Shown piece after piece: positions 1 to 8,818 of a stretch of 46,502 nt of DNA. A program made the position numbers and the translations under genes. Location of the stretch: assembly GCA_963532425.1 (NCBI GenBank), contig CAUSKK010000016.1, positions 1-46,502 on the forward strand. The letters are read 5' to 3'. Under the pieces are notes generated by a model. That model searched no databases. It saw only the letters and a program-made list of their open reading frames with translations, and was not told the DNA's origin. The first letter of the stretch is position 1. Each line of letters opens with the position of its first letter. The stretch is from CAUSKK01 sp963532425. Its GTDB lineage: Bacteria > Pseudomonadota > Gammaproteobacteria > Cardiobacteriales > Cardiobacteriaceae.

Positions 1-33
1 TCGCTGTTCGCTGTTCGCTGTTCGCTGTTCGCT
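1..33. repeat. Heptanucleotide tandem repeat, GAACAGC on the coding strand
   Basis: At least four perfect GCTGTTC units with period 7 run from the window edge to about 32, followed by a degenerate unit. The repeat lies inside the reading frame of the type ISP gene. Seven is not a multiple of three, so each gain or loss of a unit shifts the frame. The full copy number is unknown because the window cuts it. Confidence 0.85.
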
Positions 34-3000
34 CTTTCGCTCAGCGAAGCGCTTCCCCTGTCTTCCATTTCTTCAAAAATATCTTTCGGGAAACACTGGG
101 CCCCGGCCTCCATAGAATTTAAGTCCGGTATATGGTTATTCATCAGAGCAGAAAAACCATTTTTTGCACCCCGGCCCGTAACGCTAATAGCCTGATTTTC
201 CGCGTCGGCGCTGGGGAATATGGAAGGCATTTGATAGACCCGTTCATTCATATCTCTACTGAAATAAATGTAGCTTTTACTAAAAGGCCGATATAGGGCT
301 ATCTGTAGGGATTTTTCCTCAAATTGAATGAATTTTTGATTGCTGAAATCTTTAGTCAAATTTTCACTCCAACTAATTTTTGTATCGTCTTTACTAACAA
401 AATTTTTAATGTCCGAACGCTTCCCTTTTGGTAAAGCGGTACCGGCCGCCTGGAAGCGTTCCACCTCGCTGTTATAGAAAGCAATCATATTGGCCATATT
501 CTCCTGCAGCCGTTGCCGGGAAAAGTTGTAGCACCAGACATCGCGGTTGGTCTTAACTCCACCGGAGTAGTTTTCAAATACTGTCAGAGCGCTTTTATCG
601 TTCTTGGCACCCAGGCTAATGAAGCGCTCGAAGCTATCGTCGCGCTGGTTGAGCCAGTCGTTGTGTCTGTCGGGCACCAGGGTTTGCCAGCCGGGGCCGG
701 CGGCGATGCCGTTGATGCTGCCGAGCTCGGCAATGGTGGCCAGCTTCTCCTCCCGGCTGAGATAGTCGCCGATATCGTGGAAGAAGATTTGGCCCGAACG
801 GCCGGCCCGGGGATTTTTTACCAGCAGGGAAATGGCAATGGGCGCCCGGCTGCCTTCACCAAACACATTGCCCTTTTCCTTGCGCCGCTGTTCACCGGAG
901 GTGCGGGCGTTGCCGCGCAAATGGAAGATATAGAGGCGACTGAATTCCTCGGCCAGGCAATGGCGCAGGCCGTCGCTGCTGTTGGAATCGAGCCAGCCGG
1001 CATTGGTAACAAAGCCAATGACGCCCTCGCCGCCCTTCTCGTTGATGCGGTCGGAGGCCCAGCGGAAGGCGCGGATATAGCTGTCGTAGGTGGAATTCTT
1101 ATTGGTGGCCTGGGAATGGGCGGCGTAGGTCTGGCGAATGCGTTCGTCCAGGGGCGGATATTCCAAATTGGCGTTGTTGTCGTTGGCCGATTCCTGGCCG
1201 GCCGAATAGGGTGGATTGCCGATAATCACCTGGATAGGCTGGGCCTTCTGGCGCTGGCGCCGGGCGCTGTTTTCCGGCAGCGTGCCGGTCAGCAGGTCTT
1301 TCCGTTCGTACATATCGAAGGTATCGGTGAGGCAAATGCCGGTGAAGGGCTCGTAGACGGCCGGGGCGCCGGCGGCGGCCATCAGGTCATGGAAGGTGGC
1401 CTCGATGTTAATGGCGGCGATGTAGTAGGCCAGCAGCACAATTTCGTTGGCGTGGATTTCCTCGTGGCGGTATTTGGCCGCCAGCGCTTCCGGCGCAATC
1501 AGGCCACTTTGCAGCAGCCGGGTGATGAAGGTGCCGGTGCCGGTGAAGGGGTCGAGGATATGAACGCCCCGGTCGGCCAGGCTCCGGCCGAATTCCTGGC
1601 GCAGCACCTCATCAACGCTGTGAATGATGAAATCCACCACCTCCACCGGCGTGTAAACGATGCCGAGCCGCTCGGCCATGCGCGGAAAGGCACTGCGGAA
1701 AAATTGGTCATAGAGTTCGATGATGACCTTCTGCTTGCCGGCGCCGCTGTTGATGCCCTCGGCCCGGTGGCGCACGTCGTCATAGAAGCTCTGTAGGTGC
1801 TCGCGCTCCTTGTGCAGGTTTTCGCCGTAGAGCAGGGCCAGAATCTCGGCCATGGCCTGGCTGACCGGGTTATGGGCCGCAAAGGCATATTCGCCGAAGA
1901 GCGCTTCAAAGACCGGCTGGGTGATGAGGTGCTGGGCCAGCATTTCGATGATGTCGTCGTCCTTGAGCTGGTTGTTTAAATCCTGGCGCAGCTGGGCGGC
2001 GAAGCGGGCGAAGGCGGCCCGCTCGGCGCTGCGGCCGGGGTCGTCCAGCAGATTTCTGATGCGGTTGATGTGGGTCTGGGCAATGCGGCCGATGTCCTGG
2101 GCCCAGGTGCCCCAATAGCGGCGGTCGCCGCATTTCTGCACGATTTTGGCGTAGAGGGCCCGTTCCAGGTTGTAGCCGAAGTTAATCACCTCCTGGACAC
2201 GGCTATCCGGTTCGCCGATTTCAAATTTTCCCGCCGTCGCCGCCACCGGGTCGCGGGCACTCGGCCCCTCGCGGCGCGGCGGAAGCGCTTCGCCCACGGC
2301 CACCACTTCGATGTGCTGATGCTCGGAACCCTCGAATTCCAGCCGGTTGATGGTGGCATTCATGCGCTGGTCGTGGGCACGCAGGGCATTGAGCACCTGC
2401 CAAATCACCCGGTATTTTTCGTTGTTATTCAGCGCCTCCTCCGGGCGGACGCCGGCGGGAATGACCACCGGCAGAATCACATAGCCGAGCTTTTTCCCCG
2501 GCGCCCGGCGCATCACCCGGCCCACCGACTGCACCACGTCCACCAGCGAGCTGCGCGGCGTCAGGAACAACACCGCGTCCAGCGCCGGCACATCGACGCC
2601 CTCGGACAGGCAACGCACATTCGAGAGAATGCGGCAACTGTTATCCGCGTCCTCCGCCTTAAGCCAGCGTAACTTTTCCTCCTTCTCCAGGGCGTTCATC
2701 TTGCCGTCCACGTGCTGGGCCTCGAAGCGCTGGCTCAGGGCCGGGGGCAGGGGCAAATCCGGCCACTGGCGCTGCCATTCGGCCCGTTCCGATTCTTGGT
2801 AGGCCTCGACCACGGCGCCGAAGGTTGCGGCAATGCGCTTGGAACTGACCTTCGGCGTCTTGCTCTTCGACTTTTCTTCGATGACCTGGCAGAAGGCCAC
2901 CGCCCGGCGCATGGGGGCCGTTTCGCCGTCGTCGCCGTCCAGGTCATAGCGGGACAGGGCCTTCCAGCAGCCGACGATTTTGGCCGCATCATCGACGCGC

Positions 3001-4313
3001 AAATCGTTGTCCTCGGAGCTGAGCAGATTTTGCAGGCGGCGGTTAATGTGGGCCTCGTCGATGGCCAGCACGATGACCTTGTAATCCACCAGCAGGCCCT
3101 GCCGTACGGCGCTGGCAAAGCTCAGGCTGTGGAAGGTGGGCCCGAACTTGTCCTCGTCGTCCATGGAATAGAGCAGCAGACTGTCGTCCTGCTTGACCCG
3201 CTCGTCGTAGATGCGCGGCGTGGCCGTCATGTATAAGCGCTTCGCCCCCTGGAGATAGTCGCCGTCGTGCACGCGCACAAAGGCCGACTCCTCTTCGCCC
3301 GCCCGGCTGGCGCCGGTGGTGCGGTGGGCTTCGTCGCAGATGATTAAATCGAAGGGCGCCAGGCCGTGTTCCCGCTGGGCCCGGTGAATCACGTCGATGG
3401 AATGGTAGGTGGCGTAGATGACGGTCATGTGTTCGCCGTCGCGCTGGCGGGCCACGGCCCGGGCCAGGTCGGCGGCGGTGGTGGTGGCCGGATATTCCAG
3501 CTCGTTGCGCCCGGTGAAATCGCCGTCGTCGTCCCTTTTGCCGACCTGGTCATCGGAACAGACGGCAAAATTCCGCAGTCGCAGCCGGCTGTCCTGGGCC
3601 CATTCGCGCAATGTCTGATTCAGCAGGGCCAGGCTGGGCACGAGAAACAGCACCGAGTGGCCGACGCCGGCCAGCGCTTCGGCACAGTTCAGGGCGGTGA
3701 AGGTTTTGCCGGTGCCGCAGGCCATGATGAGTTTGCCCCGGTTGGCGCCGCCGTTGAAGCCGGCCAGCACGTTGGCCAGGGCCGCCTCCTGGTGGGGCAG
3801 CGGGGTTTTGCCGGCCTTCAGCGTGGGCGTCTGGCCCGGCCGGTAGCGACCCCAGTCCAGGGCGCTGTTTTCCAGGGTTTCCAGGGTGATGGTGGAAACG
3901 GGGATTTGCTGGTCGCGAAGCGCTTCGGTGGCGTGGCGCGACCAGTGGTTCGTGGTGCTGACGATGATGCGGTTGGCGAAATAGGTTTTGCCGGAGGCGG
4001 TGAAGAAGCTGTCGATGTCTTCCTTGTTGATTTGCCGGTCGGGGTCGTAGTTTTTGCACTGAATGGCGTGGTGCTGGCCGTCCACGGTGGTGGCGACCAA
4101 ATCAATGCCGGCATCGGCGCGGTTGCTGAGGCCGTATTTCTGGCCGTACTCCTTGACCCAGGCGCCATAGAAGCGCACCCGGTTGTAAAGCTCCCGGTAC
4201 TGGGGTTCATAGCGGAAATAGTCAATCATCAGGTGTTCAAAGGCGGTGCCCTGGTCGCGGACGGTGGGACTGCTGAGACGCATCTTCTCCAGCAGCTGGC
4301 GTAAATCACTCAT
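1..4313 (-). CDS. Type ISP restriction-modification enzyme (nuclease-helicase-methyltransferase), cut by left edge
   Basis: Single-chain restriction enzyme of the LlaGI/LlaBIII kind: it would recognise an asymmetric site, methylate one strand, translocate with its helicase and cleave. I read about 1437 codons from ATG 4313 without a stop to the window edge; the C-terminal end lies outside. Domains in order: Mrr-like nuclease with GIDL near residue 69 and QCK near 86; DEAD-type helicase with GTGKT near 199, DEAH near 327, MTATP and the QSVGRVMRR motif; gamma-class N6-adenine methyltransferase with DPFTGTGTF near 919 and NPPY near 1032; then the start of the target-recognition region (YRPF and the IPDLNSMEAG stretch). 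No separate R, M or S gene is needed in this class. The heptamer repeat at 1-33 is in frame with this gene, so expression may be phase-variable. Class assignment is firm; specificity cannot be read. Confidence 0.88.
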   Translation of the reverse strand, partial: MSDLRQLLEKMRLSSPTVRDQGTAFEHLMIDYFRYEPQYRELYNRVRFYGAWVKEYGQKYGLSNRADAGIDLVATTVDGQHHAIQCKNYDPDRQINKEDIDSFFTASGKTYFANRIIVSTTNHWSRHATEALRDQQIPVSTITLETLENSALDWGRYRPGQTPTLKAGKTPLPHQEAALANVLAGFNGGANRGKLIMACGTGKTFTALNCAEALAGVGHSVLFLVPSLALLNQTLREWAQDSRLRLRNFAVCSDDQVGKRDDDGDFTGRNELEYPATTTAADLARAVARQRDGEHMTVIYATYHSIDVIHRAQREHGLAPFDLIICDEAHRTTGASRAGEEESAFVRVHDGDYLQGAKRLYMTATPRIYDERVKQDDSLLLYSMDDEDKFGPTFHSLSFASAVRQGLLVDYKVIVLAIDEAHINRRLQNLLSSEDNDLRVDDAAKIVGCWKALSRYDLDGDDGETAPMRRAVAFCQVIEEKSKSKTPKVSSKRIAATFGAVVEAYQESERAEWQRQWPDLPLPPALSQRFEAQHVDGKMNALEKEEKLRWLKAEDADNSCRILSNVRCLSEGVDVPALDAVLFLTPRSSLVDVVQSVGRVMRRAPGKKLGYVILPVVIPAGVRPEEALNNNEKYRVIWQVLNALRAHDQRMNATINRLEFEGSEHQHIEVVAVGEALPPRREGPSARDPVAATAGKFEIGEPDSRVQEVINFGYNLERALYAKIVQKCGDRRYWGTWAQDIGRIAQTHINRIRNLLDDPGRSAERAAFARFAAQLRQDLNNQLKDDDIIEMLAQHLITQPVFEALFGEYAFAAHNPVSQAMAEILALLYGENLHKEREHLQSFYDDVRHRAEGINSGAGKQKVIIELYDQFFRSAFPRMAERLGIVYTPVEVVDFIIHSVDEVLRQEFGRSLADRGVHILDPFTGTGTFITRLLQSGLIAPEALAAKYRHEEIHANEIVLLAYYIAAINIEATFHDLMAAAGAPAVYEPFTGICLTDTFDMYERKDLLTGTLPENSARRQRQKAQPIQVIIGNPPYSAGQESANDNNANLEYPPLDERIRQTYAAHSQATNKNSTYDSYIRAFRWASDRINEKGGEGVIGFVTNAGWLDSNSSDGLRHCLAEEFSRLYIFHLRGNARTSGEQRRKEKGNVFGEGSRAPIAISLLVKNPRAGRSGQIFFHDIGDYLSREEKLATIAELGSINGIAAGPGWQTLVPDRHNDWLNQRDDSFERFISLGAKNDKSALTVFENYSGGVKTNRDVWCYNFSRQRLQENMANMIAFYNSEVERFQAAGTALPKGKRSDIKNFVSKDDTKISWSENLTKDFSNQKFIQFEEKSLQIALYRPFSKSYIYFSRDMNERVYQMPSIFPSADAENQAISVTGRGAKNGFSALMNNHIPDLNSMEAGAQCFPKDIFEEMEDRGSASLSERANSEQRTANS

Positions 4314-4330
4314 GGTTTTCTCCGGGGTCT

Positions 4331-4353
4331 GGCTAAAAGTCAGAATTTTAGCC
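4331..4353. promoter_or_regulatory. Inverted repeat upstream of the type ISP gene
   Basis: GGCTAAAA and TTTTAGCC form a perfect 8-bp inverted repeat with a 7-base loop. It sits 18 bp upstream of the restriction gene start and downstream of the lysR stop, so it could be an operator, or a weak hairpin in the lysR 3' end. There is no T-run directly after the hairpin, which argues against a strong terminator. Confidence 0.35.
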
Positions 4354-4407
4354 AAGGGCCGGGGCCGCCGTGGCTCTGGCGACGGGGAAGCGCTTCCCCC
4401 GCTGGGT

Positions 4408-5265
4408 TCAGTCTTCTGCCGGCCGAAGCGCTTCCGCCAGAAAATCCGCCACCGCCCGCACGCTCGGGCTGCGGCGTACGTCCTCGTGCATGACCAGATA
4501 GATTTCCGCCGGGAATGCCTCCGCGCCCGGGGCCAGGGCCACCGGCTGGAGGCCATCTTCCGGGCCTACGGCAAAATCCGGCAGCGGGCCGACGCCCAGC
4601 CGTGCCGAAAGGGCCTGCTTCACCGCCGCAAAATCGTTGCTGGCCAGCACCACATCCGCCTCGTCGCCAATCAAATCGTTGAACCAGCGGGCGAAGGCCG
4701 TCGGCACGGCGATTTGCACAAACTGCCAGGCGGCGCGGCGGGTCTGGCGCAGGTAGTCGCGCTGGCCGTAGACGCGATAGCTGAAGCGGTACAGCCGGCG
4801 CACGGTCAAATCCGGCCGGGTCGGCCGCACCAGCCGCAGGGCAATGTCCGCCTGGCGGCCGTGCAGGTCGGCCAGGGTCGCTTCCGCCTGAAGGATTAAA
4901 CGAATGTGCCGGTGTTGGCGGTAGAAGGCGCCCAGCCGGGGCAGCAGCAGCTGGCGCACAACGAAGGGCGGCGCGGAAATGACCACCCGATGGTGCCGTT
5001 CCCGCTGTTCCCGGGCCAGCCGCTCCAGCCCCTGCATATCCTTGTAGAGCTCGCCGGCGTGGTGGTAGAGCCGTTCGCCGGCGGCGCTGAGGTGATAGCG
5101 CTTGCCGACCCGGTCGAAGAGGCGCAGGCCCAGGGCTGCCTCCAGCTGGCGAATCTGCCGCGCCACGGTGCTGTGCTGCACGTTCAGCCGCTCGGCGGCG
5201 GCGGTCAGCGTCTGGCACTCCACCAGGGTGACGAAGTGGCGAATGCCGTTCCAATCCCAGTTCAT
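4408..5265 (-). CDS. LysR family transcriptional regulator
   Basis: A 285-residue LysR-type regulator of normal family length. The N-terminal winged helix-turn-helix covers about residues 5-65 (TLTAAAERLNVQHSTVARQI), followed by a linker helix and a substrate-binding domain to the C-terminus. The ATG at 5265 has an AAGGA ribosome site. It is divergent from an SDR oxidoreductase operon with 102 bp between starts, the classic arrangement in which a LysR protein controls the neighbouring enzyme and itself. A 17-bp near-palindrome lies in that gap. By homology to the PA-type LysR/SDR pairs I expect control of 5368-7078, but the inducer cannot be deduced. A GAAGCGCTTC copy lies within the 3' end. 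Confidence 0.92.
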   Translation of the reverse strand: MNWDWNGIRHFVTLVECQTLTAAAERLNVQHSTVARQIRQLEAALGLRLFDRVGKRYHLSAAGERLYHHAGELYKDMQGLERLAREQRERHHRVVISAPPFVVRQLLLPRLGAFYRQHRHIRLILQAEATLADLHGRQADIALRLVRPTRPDLTVRRLYRFSYRVYGQRDYLRQTRRAAWQFVQIAVPTAFARWFNDLIGDEADVVLASNDFAAVKQALSARLGVGPLPDFAVGPEDGLQPVALAPGAEAFPAEIYLVMHEDVRRSPSVRAVADFLAEALRPAED

Positions 5266-5283
5266 AGTTCCTTCGGGTAATTT

Positions 5284-5300
5284 TTGGTAATTATTGCCAA
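5284..5300. promoter_or_regulatory. Candidate LysR operator
   Basis: TTGGTAATTATTGCCAA is palindromic apart from one mismatched pair and the unpaired centre base. It fits a LysR-type T-N11-A box and sits 19 bp upstream of the lysR start and about 70 bp upstream of the divergent SDR start. Confidence 0.6.
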
Positions 5301-5367
5301 TTTCTGCGCTGTTAAGCGGGAATTGCGGGCCCTAGACTGGCGCTCTTTAAAAATCGAGGAAACACCC

Positions 5368-6141
5368 ATGAATCTATTAAGCGATAAGTGCGCCGTCATC
5401 ACCGGCGGCAGCGACGGCATCGGCCTCGGCATCGCCCGGGCCTTTGTGGAAGCCGGCGCCGCCCAGCTGCTGCTCATCGGCCGCGACGAAGCCAAATTGG
5501 CCGCCGCCCGGACCAGCCTGGCCGGTCAGACTACCGTCCACACCCTGGCCGCCGACCTGGCCAATTCCAGCGGCATTAGCGCCCTGGCGGAACGCATCGG
5601 CGCCACCCTGCCCCGGCTGGACATACTGGTAAACAATGCGGGCCTGGGCCGCTTCGTGCCCTTCGCCGACAGTGACGAAGCGCTGTTCGACGCCCATTTC
5701 AATCTCAACGTGAAGGCGCCCTACTTTCTAACTCAGGCGCTGCTGCCGGCCCTGACCGCGGCCCGGGGCAATGTTCTGAATATTTCCTCCTACTTTGCCC
5801 AGCGCATGCTGCCCGGCCGGGCCGCCAGCATCTATTCCGCCACCAAGGGCGCGCTGAATACCCTGACCAAGGCCCTAGCCTTCGAGCTGGGCGCCCGCGG
5901 CATCCGCGTCAATGCCATCGCCCCCGGCAGCGTGGAAACGCCGCAGCTGCAGCACAATCTGTCCGTCATGGCCGCGGACAAACGGGCGGCCTTTGCCCAG
6001 CTGGTGCGCACTAGCCACCCCCTCGGCCACATCGGCCAGCCGGCGGACATTGGCCAGGCGGCGGCCTTCCTCGCCTCCGACCAGGCCGCCTGGATAACCG
6101 GCGCCGTGCTGGCGGTGGACGGTGGCTTAACCACCCACTAG
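5368..6141 (+). CDS. Short-chain dehydrogenase/reductase (SDR) family oxidoreductase
   Basis: A classical SDR of 257 residues with an NAD(P)-binding Rossmann fold. The glycine motif GGSDGIG lies at residues 13-19, NNAG follows in the middle, catalytic Ser is near 140 and the YSATK motif has Tyr156 and Lys160. The C-terminal part carries the usual PGSVETP and the GAVLAVDGG ending. I chose ATG 5368 because GAGGA precedes it and the protein then starts just before the first beta strand; the frame is open further upstream, but that extension would overlap the operator. It is first in an apparent operon with the DUF2798 gene (2-base gap) and the DJ-1 family gene. The substrate is unknown. Confidence 0.93.
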   Translation: MNLLSDKCAVITGGSDGIGLGIARAFVEAGAAQLLLIGRDEAKLAAARTSLAGQTTVHTLAADLANSSGISALAERIGATLPRLDILVNNAGLGRFVPFADSDEALFDAHFNLNVKAPYFLTQALLPALTAARGNVLNISSYFAQRMLPGRAASIYSATKGALNTLTKALAFELGARGIRVNAIAPGSVETPQLQHNLSVMAADKRAAFAQLVRTSHPLGHIGQPADIGQAAAFLASDQAAWITGAVLAVDGGLTTH

Positions 6142-6143
6142 CC

Positions 6144-6374
6144 ATGAAGAAACTACCGAAGCGCTTCGCCGGCCTGCTGTTTTCCCTCTACGCCTCGGCG
6201 GTGATGGTGCTCATCGTCAGCGCCGTGCTGATGGCGCTGAACAATGGCTTCGACGGCGCCTATCCCCTGCGGCTGCTGCGCGCCTATCTCATCACCTGGC
6301 CGGTGGCCTTTATCAGCCTGCTGGCGGTGCGGCCGCTGGTGCTGAAGTGGGTGGCCGCCTCCATTGCCGATTAA
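6144..6374 (+). CDS. DUF2798 family small membrane protein
   Basis: A 76-residue protein with two hydrophobic segments (about residues 6-30 and 45-68), matching DUF2798 in size and pattern. This family of small inner-membrane proteins has no assigned function and is often found next to LysR-controlled oxidoreductases. It starts two bases after the SDR stop, so translation is probably coupled. A copy of the GAAGCGCTTC palindrome lies near its 5' end and encodes Lys-Arg-Phe. Confidence 0.8.
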   Translation: MKKLPKRFAGLLFSLYASAVMVLIVSAVLMALNNGFDGAYPLRLLRAYLITWPVAFISLLAVRPLVLKWVAASIAD

Positions 6375-6394
6375 CTTTAAAACTGGAGTAATCA

Positions 6395-7078
6395 ATGACG
6401 AAGAAAAACGTTCTCTTTGTGGTAACCAGCCACGACCTGAAGGGCGATAGCGGCGAGAAAACCGGCCTGTGGCTGGCGGAATTGACCCACCCGCTGCACG
6501 AGCTGGAGGCGGCCGGCCACCGGGCGCTTATCGCCAGCATTCAGGCTGGAAAAGCACCGGTGGACGGCGACAGCCTGAATATGACCGACCCCATTAACGC
6601 CCGGTACTGGGAACGGGGCGACCTGCAACAGCGCCTAAAAAATGCCCCGGCCCTGGCCGACCTCAACGGCGCCGACTACGACGCCATTTTCTTCACCGGC
6701 GGCTACGGCACCATGTGGGATTTTCGAGAAAGCACGGCGGCCCAGCGGCTGACCCGGGAAATTTACGAACGCGGCGGCATTGTCGCGGCGGTCTGCCACG
6801 GGCCGGCGGCGCTGGTGGACGTAAAACTAGCCAACGGCGAATACCTGGTGCAGGGCAAGCGCCTGGCCGCCTTCACCAACCAGGAGGAAGAGGCCACCGG
6901 CGGCATTAAGATTGTGCCCTTCCTGCTGGCCGATGCGCTGGTCGCCCACGGCGCCTTGCACCAGCCGGCGGCGAACTGGGCGGAAAATGTGGTGGTCGAT
7001 GGCCGTCTGATTACGGGCCAGAATCCGGCTTCGGCGGCGGCCGTGGGCCGGGCGTTGCTGCGGGCGTTGGCCGGCTAG
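6395..7078 (+). CDS. DJ-1/PfpI family protein, type 1 glutamine amidotransferase fold
   Basis: A 227-residue member of the DJ-1/PfpI superfamily, closest in layout to Hsp31/YajL-like glyoxalase III proteins that deglycate or detoxify methylglyoxal. The nucleophile elbow AVCHGPAAL places the catalytic Cys at residue 134 followed by His. GGYGTMWDF and the start YDAIFFTGG are also typical. An ACTGGAG ribosome site precedes the ATG. Third gene of the putative LysR-controlled operon and followed by a strong terminator. The exact substrate is not shown by the sequence. Confidence 0.9.
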   Translation: MTKKNVLFVVTSHDLKGDSGEKTGLWLAELTHPLHELEAAGHRALIASIQAGKAPVDGDSLNMTDPINARYWERGDLQQRLKNAPALADLNGADYDAIFFTGGYGTMWDFRESTAAQRLTREIYERGGIVAAVCHGPAALVDVKLANGEYLVQGKRLAAFTNQEEEATGGIKIVPFLLADALVAHGALHQPAANWAENVVVDGRLITGQNPASAAAVGRALLRALAG

Positions 7079-7080
7079 AA

Positions 7081-7556
7081 CGAAGCGCTTCTTTAAATTG
7101 TGTTGTTGAGCGTCCCTCCGGGGGCGCTTTTTTTTGAGATGGGGGAGCGCTTCGTTCGGGGAAAAGACCTTCCAACCGAAGCGCTTCGGCCAGGGCAAGC
7201 AATAAATGGGGGAAGCGCTTTGCGCCGAAATCTGGCGAGCGAGGCATGCTTCAATCCGGCGCCGGGGTTGATGGCCCCAAACCGAAGCGCTTCGTTAGAA
7301 CGGCCCGGCGCTAGATTTCAAGCAATCGGTTTTTGCTTCCGACCCGCCCGGCCGGGAAAAGGGGAGCGCTTCGTTCCGGGCCGGGGGAAGCGCTTCGGGC
7401 TGCAAGAGGGTAAAAGGGGGAGCGCTTCGTTTCGGCCGGTCTTTGGGGGGAAGCGCTTCCTTTTCTTGGGCTTCGGTTGGCTAATCCAGCTGAAGCGGCC
7501 GAGCTAATCAAAGGGCAGTTTTAAACCCGGCCAGCGGCGAAGCGCTTCCCTGTTTG
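7081..7556. repeat. Intergenic cluster of GAAGCGCTTC palindromes
   Basis: This gap between convergent genes contains about ten exact or near copies of GAAGCGCTTC, many extended to GGGGAAGCGCTTC or CCGAAGCGCTTCG. Apart from the terminator at 7109-7135 I see no gene. Open frames through it result from the palindrome, which has no stop codon in any frame. Confidence 0.85.
7109..7135 (+). terminator. Intrinsic terminator of the SDR-DUF2798-DJ-1 operon
   Basis: AGCGTCCC-TCCG-GGGGCGCT stem-loop (8 bp, one G-U pair) followed by eight T, 30 bp after the DJ-1 family stop. Confidence 0.88.
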
Positions 7557-7560
7557 TTAA

Positions 7561-8025
7561 TTAATTCAATCCGGCCTTGTCTAAGCCCATCAGGCTATCC
7601 ATGCTGCCGGCCGGCGTGGCAAAGGCCACGTTGAGGCGGTTCCAAACGTTGATGGTGTTGATGACGTGGGTCAGCGCCACCAGTTCTTCATCGTCGAAAT
7701 GGGCGCGCACCGCCGCGTAGTCCGCATCGCTAACGGCCTGGTCGGCGAGGCGGGTCAGCCGTTCCGCCCACTGCAACGCCGCCCGCTCCTTCCCGTTAAA
7801 CAGGGACGATTCCCGCCAGACCGCCAGATGATGGAGGCGCAATTCGCGTTCGCCGTGCAATTTGGCCTCCTTCACGTGCATATCGACGCAGAAAACGCAG
7901 CCGTTAATTTGCGAAACGCGCAGTTTCACCAAATCTTTCAGGGTGCTGTCCAGGCTGAGGCTGGCCTCCAGGGCCAGCATCGCCTTGTAGGAAGCTATAG
8001 CATGCTGGGAATAATTCAATCTCAT
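7561..8025 (-). CDS. Alkylhydroperoxidase AhpD-like / carboxymuconolactone decarboxylase family protein
   Basis: A 154-residue all-helical protein with the AhpD core motif NGCVFCVDMH: Cys43, Cys46 and His50. In AhpD this thiol pair reduces peroxides with help from a relay protein. The upstream part DLVKLRVSQING and the downstream AALQWAERLT are standard for this family. An AGGAGA ribosome site precedes ATG 8025. It lies 14 bp downstream of the MdaB-like quinone reductase on the same strand, so the two form a small redox-defence operon. Its physiological electron donor is unknown. Confidence 0.9.
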   Translation of the reverse strand: MRLNYSQHAIASYKAMLALEASLSLDSTLKDLVKLRVSQINGCVFCVDMHVKEAKLHGERELRLHHLAVWRESSLFNGKERAALQWAERLTRLADQAVSDADYAAVRAHFDDEELVALTHVINTINVWNRLNVAFATPAGSMDSLMGLDKAGLN

Positions 8026-8039
8026 GGTCTCTCCTGAAA

Positions 8040-8621
8040 TTACTGGCCGAAAACCCGCTGCAGGTGGGCCCGGTAATTGGCGAAGTATGTTTCCACCTGG
8101 GGATTCTTAATCACGTCGTTGCAGATGAAGGTGGGCAGCGGCTGGGTGCCGAGGAATTCGTTGGCCTTGTGGAAATGCAGATAGACGCCGTCCACGCCCG
8201 CGCCGTCGAAGAAATCGCCGGGCCGGGTGAAGGCCTCGATGGGCGCGTTCCAGGTCAGGGACAGCATGTGCTTTTTACCGTGCAGCAGGCCGCCGGTGCC
8301 GTAGCCCTCGGTGGGCGTGGCGCTGTGGCGGCCGTCGCTGGTCCACAGCTTATTAAAGCCAGCGCTTAAGACCTCGTCGATGTACTTTTTCACCGTCCAG
8401 GGCTCGCCCATCCACCAGCCGGGCATCTGCCAGATGACCGCGTCCAGCCACTGCCATTTTTCCACCTCGGCCGCAATGTCATAGCCGCCGTCGATGACCG
8501 TTTCCTTAAGGGCATGGCCGAGGCCGCCCAGCACTTCCTTGGCCAGTCTGTGTAGGCTGTGGTTCAGTTCGCCCTGGGAGTGGCCGAAGGACTTGCCGCC
8601 GTCCAGTAGGAGAATATTCAT
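8040..8621 (-). CDS. MdaB-like NAD(P)H:quinone oxidoreductase
   Basis: A 193-residue flavodoxin-like FAD enzyme of the MdaB/KefF group, which reduces quinones by two electrons and protects against oxidative stress. Visible family marks are the N-terminal MNILLLDGGKSFGHS, the MPGWWMGEPW segment that contacts the flavin, GYGTGGLL and the C-terminal PTFICNDVIKNPQ. I chose ATG 8621, which has GAGGAA at the right distance, over a longer frame starting at 8648. Upstream, the adjacent DNA changes abruptly to AT-rich sequence that carries the ABC-F gene on the other strand. Confidence 0.92.
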   Translation of the reverse strand: MNILLLDGGKSFGHSQGELNHSLHRLAKEVLGGLGHALKETVIDGGYDIAAEVEKWQWLDAVIWQMPGWWMGEPWTVKKYIDEVLSAGFNKLWTSDGRHSATPTEGYGTGGLLHGKKHMLSLTWNAPIEAFTRPGDFFDGAGVDGVYLHFHKANEFLGTQPLPTFICNDVIKNPQVETYFANYRAHLQRVFGQ

Positions 8622-8818
8622 AGTTAATTCCTCATAAAAAGGCGCCATTATGGGCCGGCCCGCCGGCGCGCGCTATCCCCAAACTGGAGCGACTGTCCTC
8701 CGAGGGCCGCATTAATTTGGGGGCTTAGGTTTAATTTTATAGGCAACTGTCAATTGCCATAGAAAGCTGATATAGAAAAAATGGCTTAAAATAAAACAGG
8801 ATTGTGAGGGGTATTTTT

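Noticed and set aside
513..3236. Long plus-strand open frames opposite the type ISP gene
   Set aside because: They lie antisense to a continuous minus-strand protein with clear helicase and methyltransferase motifs; their residues are Gly/Ala/Val-rich shadows typical of high GC.
8742..8758. Small hairpin (GGCAA/TTGCC) before the ABC-F gene as an attenuator
   Set aside because: Only a 5-bp stem, with no convincing leader peptide, so not reported as a regulatory element.
8622..8818. Mobile element carrying the ABC-F gene
   Set aside because: No transposase, integrase, terminal inverted repeat or clear target duplication could be seen on either side.
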